Of a DNA stretch of 39,491 bases, positions 1-6,881 are shown one piece after another. This DNA is from Anaerolineales bacterium (lineage in GTDB: Bacteria > Chloroflexota > Anaerolineae > Anaerolineales > Villigracilaceae). The position numbers and the translations under genes were made by a program. The notes beneath the pieces are model-generated. The model did no database searches. It had not been told where the DNA came from and saw nothing but the letters and a program-made list of their open reading frames with translations. Location: NCBI GenBank assembly GCA_016932715.1, contig JAFGCG010000113.1, positions 1 to 39,491 on the forward strand. The letters run 5' to 3'. Positions within the stretch are counted from its first letter, which is position 1, and each line of letters starts with the position of its first letter.

Positions 1-4
1 CAAC

Positions 5-80
5 CACGAAGGGCACGAAGCACACAAAGGGAGGAACAAGGTTTGATTTTACGGGCTTTTTTCCTTCGTGACCTTTGTGT
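5..80. repeat. Imperfect inverted repeat, intergenic
   Basis: Two pairs of complementary arms are visible: CACGAAGG (5-12) with CCTTCGTG (63-70), and ACACAAAGG (22-30) with CCTTTGTGT (72-80). The arms are not nested, since the left ones run 1-2 and the right ones also 1-2, so the element reads as two related half-elements in opposite orientation rather than as a clean hairpin. It occupies the gap before the first gene and carries no recognisable ORF. It resembles the other wordy intergenic palindromes in this window. Confidence 0.5.
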
Positions 81-180
81 ACTTTGTAGTGAGAAAGGGT
101 TTCCCGTTAAAAACGGTAGAGCCAAATTTGTTTAGTCCTGCAACAAGGTTCGCGTGGTTCGAGGCCACGGGAGATGAAAC

Positions 181-585
181 ATGCCAATTTACATGTGGAA
201 GTTCAACAGGATCCCTGATCCAAAGGATGTGGAACGCTTTATCGATGAGCAGATGCCTTTGTTCGCGCGCAATGCGAGCCGCCTGACCGGGGGAGATGGC
301 GAGCCGCTCGTCGACCTGATGCGGGTCGAGCATAACTGCGGTGCAGTCAACCTGGAGTTCCAGCTTAATGGTGTCGAGGGGCGGAGCGGCGAAGTCTTCT
401 GTTTCCCCGGCTATTATCCGGGCGACATGGATGACATGGGCATCCCCCTGTTCAATCGCTGCGATACCCATGGACATTTCTACGGAAAGATCGTGGAGAA
501 GATCCTGGCGCGCGCGCAGGAAGTATTTGATTTGGAGGTAACAGTCAGTGTTGAAAAACAAAGAGAATTTTATCCGGCCCGCTGA
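181..585 (+). CDS. Unknown conserved-looking protein, 134 aa
   Basis: I do not recognise this family. The 134-residue product is soluble, with no signal peptide or membrane segment. It has an acidic, mixed alpha/beta composition and a central GEVFCFPGYYPGDMDDMG stretch rich in Gly, Tyr and Asp, which looks like a conserved loop. The ATG follows GGGAGATGAAAC, a reasonable ribosome binding site (GGGAG). Its end overlaps the next gene by 38 nt in another frame, which suggests translational coupling. The antisense ORF over the same bases is a shadow, because the plus-strand frame has the cleaner protein composition. Confidence 0.6.
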   Translation: MPIYMWKFNRIPDPKDVERFIDEQMPLFARNASRLTGGDGEPLVDLMRVEHNCGAVNLEFQLNGVEGRSGEVFCFPGYYPGDMDDMGIPLFNRCDTHGHFYGKIVEKILARAQEVFDLEVTVSVEKQREFYPAR

Positions 586-829
586 ACACGGCTCGCAGGT
601 CGTCCTCGATCCCGGCTTTCTGTTGTGCCACGCCCTCTATCTGCCGGATGGCGAAACGGTTGTAAAGTCGAACATGACCCTGAGACAGGCGATCGAAGCC
701 ATTGCCTTCGCCCATATCAAACGAAAAATGCCGCATTTAGCGGATAAATGCAACGCGGCGAAAATCGAGTTCAAGGATGGCAAATTTGTGGTCTGTTTTG
801 CGGATAGCGTGGACAACTTGAGTTTCTAA
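548..829 (+). CDS. Unknown small protein, 93 aa, overlapping the previous gene
   Basis: The reading frame opens with GTG at 548, inside the end of the previous gene, in frame +1 relative to it. The product is 93 residues, soluble, with four cysteines in total, and contains the helix-like segment NMTLRQAIEAIAFAHIKRKMP. No family is recognised. The 38-nt overlap is longer than usual. Either the true start is internal, though no ATG occurs before residue 43, or the pair is a coupled two-gene unit. Joining the two by a frameshift was considered, but each part ends and begins plausibly without one. Confidence 0.5.
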   Translation: MLKNKENFIRPAEHGSQVVLDPGFLLCHALYLPDGETVVKSNMTLRQAIEAIAFAHIKRKMPHLADKCNAAKIEFKDGKFVVCFADSVDNLSF

Positions 830-863
830 GGAGCGGCTCATTATATGGACTGGCTGAACAACT

Positions 864-927
864 TCACCACGGAGAACACTGAGGCCACAGAGAAAAATAA
901 AGAAAAAACCTGTGATCTGCGTGGTGA
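864..927. repeat. Imperfect intergenic inverted repeat
   Basis: TCACCAC (864-870) pairs with GTGGTGA (921-927). Between them are the words GGAGAACACTGAGGCCACAGAG and CCTGTGATCTGC, which are partly complementary. The surrounding gap 830-1127 holds this element, the strong hairpin at 1051-1102, and nothing else I can recognise. Confidence 0.45.
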
Positions 928-1050
928 GAAGTACTTAGTAGCCACGTCTGGTTTCTAACGCCGGATACAAGTAGGGTAATCGTACACCCCGCGTCAAGCA
1001 TCTTTGAGGCTGTTGTGCTACAGTTGGGGCAGCAAGGTGATTTCTCTTCT

Positions 1051-1102
1051 CCTCCTTTAGAGAACCGCGGTCGGCGTCCGCGGTTCTCGCCTTTTAAGGA
1101 GG
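1051..1102. terminator. Strong hairpin downstream of the 1128-1568 gene
   Basis: A perfect 10-bp stem AGAACCGCGG (1061-1070) / CCGCGGTTCT (1078-1087) with a 7-nt loop is nested inside a second, nearly perfect pairing of CCTCCTTTA (1051-1059) with TAAGGAGG (1095-1102). It lies 26 nt past the stop of the minus-strand gene. There is no long T-run, so it may be a repeat element, an RNA-stabilising hairpin or an imperfect terminator. Confidence 0.5.
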
Positions 1103-1127
1103 GGCGAACAAATCGCCTTCAGTCAAC

Positions 1128-1568
1128 TCAGGCAGGTTTGCTTTCTGCCTTCCACTTCTCAAAGAGCTCGTCGAAGTGTGACTGGTGCTGGACAAAAAAG
1201 CGATCGAAGCTGTCGAAGGTATTTTGCACCAGCGTTTCGAAGCGTTCCTGGGTTACGACACGCTTGACCACCTCCAGCTCAAACTCGCCGATCTTGTCGG
1301 GCAGCATGCGGTAGACAGTTTTGGCGATATTTTTCTTGTCAATACCCTTGATGCGGCCGTGGAGTTCGTCCACACCTTTTTCGCTGAGACGGTACGCGGA
1401 ACACAGGCCGTTGAAAATGAGCGGCAGCAGCGCCGCCTCGATCTGAGCTTCGAAGGGATAGTTCTGCTTCTGACTCCTGAGCCTGGGATACAGGACCACT
1501 CCCAGTGCAAACAGGGAGCACGCGACCGCAACGCCTACCAGCAGCATAACAAATGCATTTTGATCCAT
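1128..1568 (-). CDS. Single-pass membrane protein of unknown function, 146 aa
   Basis: Residues 5-28 form one clear N-terminal hydrophobic segment (VMLLVGVAVACSLFALGVVLY). A positively charged RLRSQKQ follows, so the remaining about 115 residues probably face the cytoplasm. That soluble part is helical and charged, with repeated FDSFDRFF/FDELFEKW phrases near the end. No family is recognised. The ATG follows AAAGGAGATCCTC, a strong Shine-Dalgarno site. The gene appears monocistronic: it points away from the aldo/keto reductase promoter side and ends near a strong hairpin. Confidence 0.65.
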   Translation of the reverse strand: MDQNAFVMLLVGVAVACSLFALGVVLYPRLRSQKQNYPFEAQIEAALLPLIFNGLCSAYRLSEKGVDELHGRIKGIDKKNIAKTVYRMLPDKIGEFELEVVKRVVTQERFETLVQNTFDSFDRFFVQHQSHFDELFEKWKAESKPA

Positions 1569-1766
1569 GAGGATCTCCTTTCTGGATGATTTCCGGCTGT
1601 TCTGTCAGGAATTTCAGATAACGAAAGGGGAAAAGACGCCCCCTCCCGCACCAACTTGCAAAGCTTTGACTTCAGTGTTACTGGCATCCATGAATGAGTC
1701 CAATCAAAATTTACACTTCCATTATAAGATAAGAAGAGTAAAAGTCGATTACAAATTTTACGTGCA

Positions 1767-2738
1767 TCACCAGGCAAACGCCTCCGGCGATTCACCGCCG
1801 GGCCCGGGCCAGATCGCATCCAGTTTTTCCATGTCCGCTTTGCTGAATTTGATCTTCAGGGCGCGCAGGCTGTCTGTCAATTGCTCCAGCGTGCGCGGAC
1901 CGATGATCGGCGCAGTCACGACCGGGTTTGCCAGCACCCAGGCAAGAGCCGCGTCCGCAGGCTTCTCCCCTTTTTGTTTGCAGAATTTTTCGTACCGGCT
2001 CAACTGGGCTGCATGTTTCTTTATATCCTTTGCAACATCTTCTTCCGCCCGGCGGCCGGTCTTCGCCTTGCCGAGCGCGCCAGCCAGCAAGCCGCCCGCC
2101 AGCGGACTCCAGGGAATCACTCCCATGCCGTAATCACGGCAGGCAGGGAGGACATCCATTTCGCCCATGCGGTCCTTGAGATTGTAGAGACACTGTTCGC
2201 TCACCAGGCCTAAAAAGTGGCGTGACTTCGCGATCTCATTGGCTTTGGCGATATGCCAGCCCGCAAAGTTGGAGGAACCCACATACAAAATCTTGCCCTG
2301 CTGGACAAGCGTCTCCATCGCCTGCCAGATCTCCTCCCACGGCGTATTTCGATCGACGTGATGCATTTGATAGAGATCGATATAGTCGGTCTTCAGCCGT
2401 TTCAACGAACCTTCCACGCCCTGGCGAATGCTGAGAGCCGAAAGCCGCGACTGATTGGGCCAATTGCCCATTTTCCCGTAGACCTTGGTCGCGAGGACGG
2501 TTTTCGCGCGCCGGCCTCCGCCCTGTGCAAACCAGCGGCCGACGATCTGCTCCGTCACGCCCTCGCCGAGCTTCCAGCCGTAGACATTGGCAGTGTCGAA
2601 GAAGTTGATGCCAGCCTCGTGTGCCTTGTCCATGATGGCAAACGAATCTTCCTCCGTGGTCTTCGGACCGAAGTTCATGGTACCCAGACACAAGCGGGAC
2701 ACTTTTAAGCCCGTGCGGCCAAGTTGAGTGTATTCCAT
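1767..2738 (-). CDS. Aldo/keto reductase
   Basis: NADPH-dependent aldo/keto reductase, a (beta/alpha)8 barrel of 323 residues, the usual length. The N-terminal MEYTQLGRTGLKVSRLCLGT is typical of the YajO/Tas-like group. Catalytic residues of the family are visible: Asp and Tyr in FFDTANVYG (about residues 47-55), Lys in LATKVYG, and His in YQMHHVD. A C-terminal NADPH-binding IIGPRTLEQL motif is present. Substrate cannot be told from sequence. The start is supported by AGGAGG six bases upstream. It lies downstream of the solute-binding lipoprotein on the same strand, separated by 60 nt with a weak inverted repeat, so it may belong to the same transcript. Confidence 0.9.
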   Translation of the reverse strand: MEYTQLGRTGLKVSRLCLGTMNFGPKTTEEDSFAIMDKAHEAGINFFDTANVYGWKLGEGVTEQIVGRWFAQGGGRRAKTVLATKVYGKMGNWPNQSRLSALSIRQGVEGSLKRLKTDYIDLYQMHHVDRNTPWEEIWQAMETLVQQGKILYVGSSNFAGWHIAKANEIAKSRHFLGLVSEQCLYNLKDRMGEMDVLPACRDYGMGVIPWSPLAGGLLAGALGKAKTGRRAEEDVAKDIKKHAAQLSRYEKFCKQKGEKPADAALAWVLANPVVTAPIIGPRTLEQLTDSLRALKIKFSKADMEKLDAIWPGPGGESPEAFAW

Positions 2739-2798
2739 AGCTCCTCCTGAAATATAGTTGTCAGTGCGAGTCTCACTCCGTTCGGGCTCGCAACAACA

Positions 2799-4202
2799 TT
2801 ACTGATTCAAATCTTCTGCCGTTGCTTCCATTTGCCTCAAAAGCAGGGGCACTTGTCCTTCGGTGAGATCAGGGTGCCGGATCGTATCGAACATATCACG
2901 GAAGCCGTCTGCCAGCATCAGGCGCACCAGCCGCCAGGAGCCAAGCTGCGGAGTGGTCTCGCCCTGCGCGAGCAGCTTCACCCCTTCCGCCCATTGTGGA
3001 TGACTCACCGAATAATCTGCCAGCAGGTTCATCGTCGAGCTGCGCGATGGAAAGAGGCCTGTGCTTTGCACCCAGCGGGCTTGATTCTCAGCGGAAAGCA
3101 TCCAGCGCATGAAAAGCCAGGCTGCCAGCTGGGTCGCCTCATCCGACTCGAACATAACGAACGAGGAACCGTACACGACCAGCGCCTGGCGTTCCGCGCC
3201 GGGGAACTGCAGCACGGTCCATTCGTCCCGGTTATTCTCCACAGAGAAGGCACGGCTTTGCTCGGGCAGATCCTCGAGGCTGGCAGTGGCAAACAAAGCC
3301 TGTCGTTTCGCGAACCGCTCGGATACGGTCAGGTCTGGGGACGCGACCCAGGCACAGCCCTTGAGCTGCAATGACTTTACAAATCGAAAAGCAGCAATAT
3401 TTCCCGGGGTCAGGAAACGATACCCATCTTCCTCCTGTACGCCTCCGCCAAACGCGATCATCCAGGAGAGCGGCGTCATGGCGTCCGTATCGATCAGCCA
3501 GCCGCCCAGCGCGTCGTTGTTCGTATCTGTATCCATACCCAGAGCTTTATGCGCGGCGCAAGCCTGCTCTTCGAATTCGGAGGCGGTCGCGGGCGGAGAA
3601 TCAAACCCAAGTTCACGCGCCCAACTCCGATTGTAGAGCAGGAAGCGGGCTGTCCGCTGTGCGGGCACGCCAAAGCGTTTGCCGTCCACCTCATCCTGCG
3701 CCCAGATCGCCGCCGGGAAATCCGCAACGGCGGCAGGCCCCAAGCCATAGGCGGGATCATTCACATACGGCTTCAGATCCACCACATGGTCTCCCCACGC
3801 CAGGGCATGTTCGGGAAACGCGATCACCACCTGAGGCTGCGCGGACTCCGTGAGGGCGGCATCCGTATGCAGGAATAACTCGCTGTAATTTCCCAGCCCT
3901 TCGGCGCTGACGAGGATGCCCCACTCATTATCGGTATTGAACTTCGCGACCTGCGTCATAAAGAGACTGGCTTCCGCGCCGAACCAGGGATGCCAGACCC
4001 TGACCTGGGCGCCGCGCAGCGCCTCCTTCTCCACCTCCAGGCTGCTCGCCGCGGGAGTGGGCGTATTCGCCCCTGAGGCATTTGCCGTCGCTTTCGGAGG
4101 CGGGGTGCGCGTGCTCGCCTCGGGAGTGTTCGAAGGGGTACAGGCTGAAAACAGGAACAGGATCGAAAAGAGAGCGATACAGGTCTTGCGGAGGATGCGC
4201 AT
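2799..4202 (-). CDS. Extracellular solute-binding lipoprotein (ABC family 1 type)
   Basis: A 467-residue predicted lipoprotein. Residues 1-20 are a signal peptide ending in the lipobox LFSAC, so Cys20-21 would be lipidated and the protein anchored outside the membrane. A Pro/Thr/Ala-rich linker follows (residues 22-55). The mature part resembles family 1 periplasmic sugar-binding proteins, with motifs such as RVWHPWFG, LTPGNIAAFRFVKSL and the C-terminal AAWLFMRWMLSAENQARWV. No ABC permease or ATPase gene lies nearby, so it is an orphan here. Its ATG shares one base with the stop of the upstream M50 protease gene (TAATG), which implies translational coupling. Ligand unknown. Confidence 0.85.
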   Translation of the reverse strand: MRILRKTCIALFSILFLFSACTPSNTPEASTRTPPPKATANASGANTPTPAASSLEVEKEALRGAQVRVWHPWFGAEASLFMTQVAKFNTDNEWGILVSAEGLGNYSELFLHTDAALTESAQPQVVIAFPEHALAWGDHVVDLKPYVNDPAYGLGPAAVADFPAAIWAQDEVDGKRFGVPAQRTARFLLYNRSWARELGFDSPPATASEFEEQACAAHKALGMDTDTNNDALGGWLIDTDAMTPLSWMIAFGGGVQEEDGYRFLTPGNIAAFRFVKSLQLKGCAWVASPDLTVSERFAKRQALFATASLEDLPEQSRAFSVENNRDEWTVLQFPGAERQALVVYGSSFVMFESDEATQLAAWLFMRWMLSAENQARWVQSTGLFPSRSSTMNLLADYSVSHPQWAEGVKLLAQGETTPQLGSWRLVRLMLADGFRDMFDTIRHPDLTEGQVPLLLRQMEATAEDLNQ

Positions 4203-5431
4203 TAGTAAGCTACCAGGGGGATGGGAGTGAAGAGCAGGAAGAAAAGAAACAAGACAAAGAACCCCAGCGCGCGGCGATTTCCATCCAGTGGCGTGATGTC
4301 ATCCAATGGCTGCGTGCGGACATTTCCCAGCCAGAACAAAATAAAGACCCACAACAGCCAGCTATAGTTGAACGCGCCGAGAGAGAGCATCAGTAATGAT
4401 GGTAAAAAGCTGAGCGCGAGCAGTGCACCGATCGCGATAGGGAAGATCTTGCGTGCCTTTTCGCCAAACAAGCCATACGCCACGTGACCGCCGTCCAGTG
4501 TGCCGACCGGGACAAGGTTGAGGGCGGTGACAAGCAAGCCTGCCCAGCCAGCCAGGGCAACGTTATGAAGTTGTACATCCAATCCGTTGAACGGGATGGG
4601 CTGGCCCGTGAAGAAATAACGCAGCCAATACAGCAGGGGAGGCAATCCGCCCATGCTGACAGGTTCAGGAAGCAGCTTTCCAAAAGCAAGATACTTTGCC
4701 AGAAGATATCCTAACGAGTTCCCCTCGAGAATGCCCGACATCCCTGCCGGAGCAGGTTCGATTGGACCAAGCTGCGAAAGAGAAAATCCAATGAACAACA
4801 CGGGGACGGCAATGACCAAACCCGCCAGCGGGCCCGCGACACCCACATCGAACAGTACACGCTTATTTTTGGGGATCCCGCGCATGGCAATGAACGCTCC
4901 AAACGTCCCCAGCGGGCTGATCAAAGGCGCAGGGATGAAGAATGGCAGCGTGGCGGGGACCTTGTAGACACGACAGGCAATATAATGACCCATCTCATGG
5001 GCAAAAAGAATGCCCATCATGCTCAAAGCAAAGGGCCAGCCGCTCCAGAGAGAGCGAAGCAGCGAAGTGAGAGTAAGCGTTCCACCGGGTGTCGCGCCGG
5101 GCGGCACCTCTGCGCCCGTGATCATGACGCTGAGCACCGTGAGGATGAAAAGAATAACGTTGATATACAATCTGGAAGCCGGCCTGGTAACCGCCGGGCT
5201 GGGTACCAGAAAAATCACTTCCTTCCCACCCTGCTCTTTTCGGAAGAGCGGTGTGATATTGTAAGAACGCAGAGACTCTGCCAACTGGTCGTAGACCTCA
5301 GCTGTGTCTTCCCTCAGGAAATAGCCGCGATAACGCGCGATCCATTCCCTGGGGTTCCCCACCGTGATATCTTCAACACGAAAGATCCGGGAGACCTGAC
5401 TGGTTAAAAGGTCGATTTCAGGTAATGTCAT
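4202..5431 (-). CDS. Site-2 protease family (M50) intramembrane metalloprotease
   Basis: A 409-residue multi-pass membrane protein. The zinc-binding HEMGH motif lies at residues 145-149 inside a hydrophobic helix, and the second metal-ligand motif NLVPVGTLDGGH lies at about 305-316, as in M50 proteases. A soluble N-terminal domain of about 85 residues precedes the first membrane segment. The architecture matches the EGY1-like/S2P group seen in cyanobacteria and Chloroflexota. Proteases of this family cleave transmembrane helices of regulators such as anti-sigma factors, but no anti-sigma gene is adjacent. The start has GAGGAG just upstream. The next gene on the strand is a solute-binding lipoprotein, overlapping by one base. 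Confidence 0.92.
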   Translation of the reverse strand: MTLPEIDLLTSQVSRIFRVEDITVGNPREWIARYRGYFLREDTAEVYDQLAESLRSYNITPLFRKEQGGKEVIFLVPSPAVTRPASRLYINVILFILTVLSVMITGAEVPPGATPGGTLTLTSLLRSLWSGWPFALSMMGILFAHEMGHYIACRVYKVPATLPFFIPAPLISPLGTFGAFIAMRGIPKNKRVLFDVGVAGPLAGLVIAVPVLFIGFSLSQLGPIEPAPAGMSGILEGNSLGYLLAKYLAFGKLLPEPVSMGGLPPLLYWLRYFFTGQPIPFNGLDVQLHNVALAGWAGLLVTALNLVPVGTLDGGHVAYGLFGEKARKIFPIAIGALLALSFLPSLLMLSLGAFNYSWLLWVFILFWLGNVRTQPLDDITPLDGNRRALGFFVLFLFFLLFTPIPLVAY

Positions 5432-5459
5432 GAAACTCCTCTATAGACGATAGACCACA

Positions 5460-5497
5460 GACGATGGACCATGGTCTATGGTCCGTGGTCCATCGTC
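5460..5497. repeat. Hairpin-forming repeat after tRNA-Sec
   Basis: GACGATGGACCATGG (5460-5474) pairs with CCGTGGTCCATCGTC (5483-5497) over 15 positions, with one wobble and an 8-nt loop. It starts 10 nt beyond the 3' end of the minus-strand tRNA-Sec. It may end that transcript, but lacks a T-run. The sequence is built from repeated GACCAT/GTCCAT words and is typical of the intergenic palindromes in this window. Confidence 0.5.
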
Positions 5498-5507
5498 CAG
5501 AAGTAGG

Positions 5508-5601
5508 CGAGAGTGGATGGGAGTCGAACCCACCGCGGCTCGCCACGCGACCCGCCACAGGTTTTGAAGACCTAGAGGCCCACCGGGACCTAACCACTCC
5601 C
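5508..5601 (-). tRNA. selC: tRNA-Sec (anticodon TCA)
   Basis: Reading the minus strand, an 8-bp acceptor stem forms between GGGAGTGG (5601-5594) and CCACTCTC (5516-5509), with one G-U pair and discriminator G. The anticodon arm is TAGGT-CTTCAAA-ACCTG, with anticodon TCA that reads UGA. The D arm is long (TCCCGGTGGG core) as in bacterial tRNA-Sec. The extra arm is a 21-nt hairpin of two 4-bp blocks around one G-G mismatch (GCGGGTCGC/GCGAGCCGC, loop GTG). The T arm is GTGGG-TTCGACT-CCCAT. The 8-bp acceptor, long variable arm and UCA anticodon together identify selC. The genome should therefore decode UGA as selenocysteine. After the discriminator the DNA reads CCT, so CCA is not fully encoded. 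No selA, selB, selD or UGA-containing selenoprotein gene is seen in this window. Confidence 0.88.
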
Positions 5602-5608
5602 AGGCGCA

Positions 5609-5637
5609 AGGATAATCGAAGGATGAAGGGATTGCAA
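5609..5637 (-). promoter_or_regulatory. Possible promoter for tRNA-Sec
   Basis: On the minus strand, TTGCAA (5637-5632) and TATCCT (5614-5609) are separated by 17 bp. Each matches 4 of 6 bases of the sigma70 consensus. The predicted start, about 7 nt beyond the -10 box, falls at the first base of the tRNA. Spacing and position are good, box quality moderate. Confidence 0.5.
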
Positions 5638-5773
5638 GACAGTTTACCAACAGACCCAACTGGTTTTAGACTCGCCAGGTCCCCTGTCGCATAAATCCAT
5701 GACGAATACAAACTCACCCTATCGCTGCCCGCCGCGCCCCGCGCCCGTTTTTGCTGTACTTTTAGGACATAAG

Positions 5774-5807
5774 AAATACCGCCATATCGTCAGATATGGC
5801 GGTATTT
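5774..5807. terminator. Perfect 15-bp hairpin, probable terminator of tRNA-Pro
   Basis: AAATACCGCCATATC (5774-5788) and GATATGGCGGTATTT (5793-5807) pair perfectly over 15 bp around the 4-nt loop GTCA. It lies 20 nt past the 3' end of the minus-strand tRNA-Pro. The stem ends in A/T pairs, giving a short U-run in either direction (ATTTCTT on the minus strand, ATTTTTG on the plus strand). Confidence 0.75.
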
Positions 5808-5826
5808 TTGGGGTGATTTCTCACGT

Positions 5827-5874
<48 letters not shown>

Positions 5875-5902
<28 letters not shown>

Positions 5903-6100
5903 ATAAATCAATCGGTTAGTTATTCCATTTTTAGTTCCAGCCCAGCACTCCGACCTTGGCGCTCCAGCGCCACGCGCTAGCCGGGCTGCGCCACGCCCCG
6001 ATAAATCAATCGGTTAGTTATTCTATTTTTAGTCCCGGCCCGGTACTCCGACCTTGGCGCTCCAGCGCCACGCGCTAGCCGGGCTGCGCCACGCCCCGAT
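5875..6100 (-). repeat. Tandem 98-bp repeat made of tRNA-Pro 5' halves
   Basis: Units start at 5875, 5973 and 6071 (period exactly 98 bp). The third is cut to 30 bp. Each unit contains the first 28 nt of tRNA-Pro (acceptor 5' strand and complete D arm). Units 2 and 3 of the transcript order then continue with TGGCGCTGGAGCGCCA, a 16-nt self-complementary hairpin in place of the 17-nt anticodon arm, then AGGTCGGAG, the normal tRNA-Pro variable region and start of the T arm. After that they lose the T arm and run into an A/T-rich spacer (ATAAATCAATCGG on the plus strand). Units 1 and 2 differ at about five positions, all in the spacer part. They are tRNA-like fragments, not functional tRNAs. Confidence 0.85.
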
Positions 6101-6112
6101 TGGCAAAACAGG

Positions 6113-6141
6113 ATTATAGTCTCATTTCATGAATCTGACAA
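6113..6141 (-). promoter_or_regulatory. Strong sigma70-type promoter for the tRNA-Pro array
   Basis: On the minus strand, TTGTCA (6141-6136) and a perfect TATAAT (6118-6113) are separated by exactly 17 bp. Transcription would begin near 6106, a few bases before the first partial tRNA-like unit, and read through both complete units into tRNA-Pro. Confidence 0.8.
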
Positions 6142-6145
6142 CACA

Positions 6146-6174
6146 ATGACATTAATCTTTGATTATGCTACAAT
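6146..6174 (+). promoter_or_regulatory. Sigma70-type promoter for the BFN-dnaB operon
   Basis: ATGACA (6146-6151, one mismatch to TTGACA) and TACAAT (6169-6174, one mismatch to TATAAT) are separated by 17 bp. It is divergent from, and almost back to back with, the tRNA-array promoter. A leader of about 90 nt follows before the first gene. That leader contains a possible 15-codon ORF (GTG at 6210, TGA at 6255-6257) preceded by GAAGG. Confidence 0.65.
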
Positions 6175-6272
6175 ACACCCTGCCATTACTGTTAAGAGAA
6201 GGTCCAATCGTGAAAAGAAGGATTGCGTTTAAAATTGAGACTAGAATCAGCCGATGACCCGTTGGAGTTCCT

Positions 6273-6881
6273 ATGCCTGAGATGATTGAAGTGCAAATTG
6301 ACAGCGTCCGCGTGCACTTGATGACGCCACAACGTCTGGTTGTACTGAAACAAGTCGGTTCCGAGCGCTATCTCCCCATCTGGGTGGGACCCTACGAAGC
6401 AGAAGCCATTACCGTTGCCTTGCAGGAAGTCGAGATGATCCGCCCGCTCACGCATGATCTGCTCAAAAATGTCTTTGGAGCATTCCAGGCACGCATCAAG
6501 CGGATCGAGATCATCAAACTGCAGAACGAGATTTTTTACGGCAACATTGTCGCAGAAGTGGATGGAAGAGAGATCAACGTCGATTCACGCCCCTCCGATG
6601 CGATCGCTTTATCGGTGCGGGCGCACGTGCCCATTCTCGTCCACCATAGCGTCATGGAAGAGGCCGGGATCATCCCCGAACAGGATATCCCCGATGAGGA
6701 GGAAGCGCCCGAGACAGCGGAACCCGTTCCCCCGTTGTCACCGGAAGGGACCGAGCGATTGTCCATCTTCGAAGATTTTCTCGAGAAACTCGAATTCGAT
6801 AAACCGGACGATAAAGATAAACCTGATGATGACGATGACGCACCCGCGTCCGATAAACCGAAGAAGCCAAAGAAGAAATGA
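6273..6881 (+). CDS. Bifunctional nuclease family protein (BFN/DUF151)
   Basis: A 202-residue protein. Residues 1-135 match the BFN (DUF151) domain: the opening MIEVQIDSVRVHL, the YLPIWVGPYEAEAI phrase, PLTHDLL, and the SRPSDAIALSVR motif that is the family hallmark. Some members have been reported to have RNase and DNase activity, but most bacterial ones are uncharacterised. The last about 65 residues are a disordered, strongly acidic tail ending in a lysine-rich stretch (DDDDDAPASDKPKKPKKK). GGAG lies six bases before the ATG. Its TGA overlaps the ATG of dnaB by 4 nt, so the two are translationally coupled. Confidence 0.9.
   Translation: MPEMIEVQIDSVRVHLMTPQRLVVLKQVGSERYLPIWVGPYEAEAITVALQEVEMIRPLTHDLLKNVFGAFQARIKRIEIIKLQNEIFYGNIVAEVDGREINVDSRPSDAIALSVRAHVPILVHHSVMEEAGIIPEQDIPDEEEAPETAEPVPPLSPEGTERLSIFEDFLEKLEFDKPDDKDKPDDDDDAPASDKPKKPKKK

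Noticed and set aside
548..829. Frameshifted continuation of the 181-585 gene, or a UGA-selenocysteine readthrough
   Set aside because: The sequence after the TGA at 583-585 in the first frame gives no protein-like product, and the second frame has its own start and stop.
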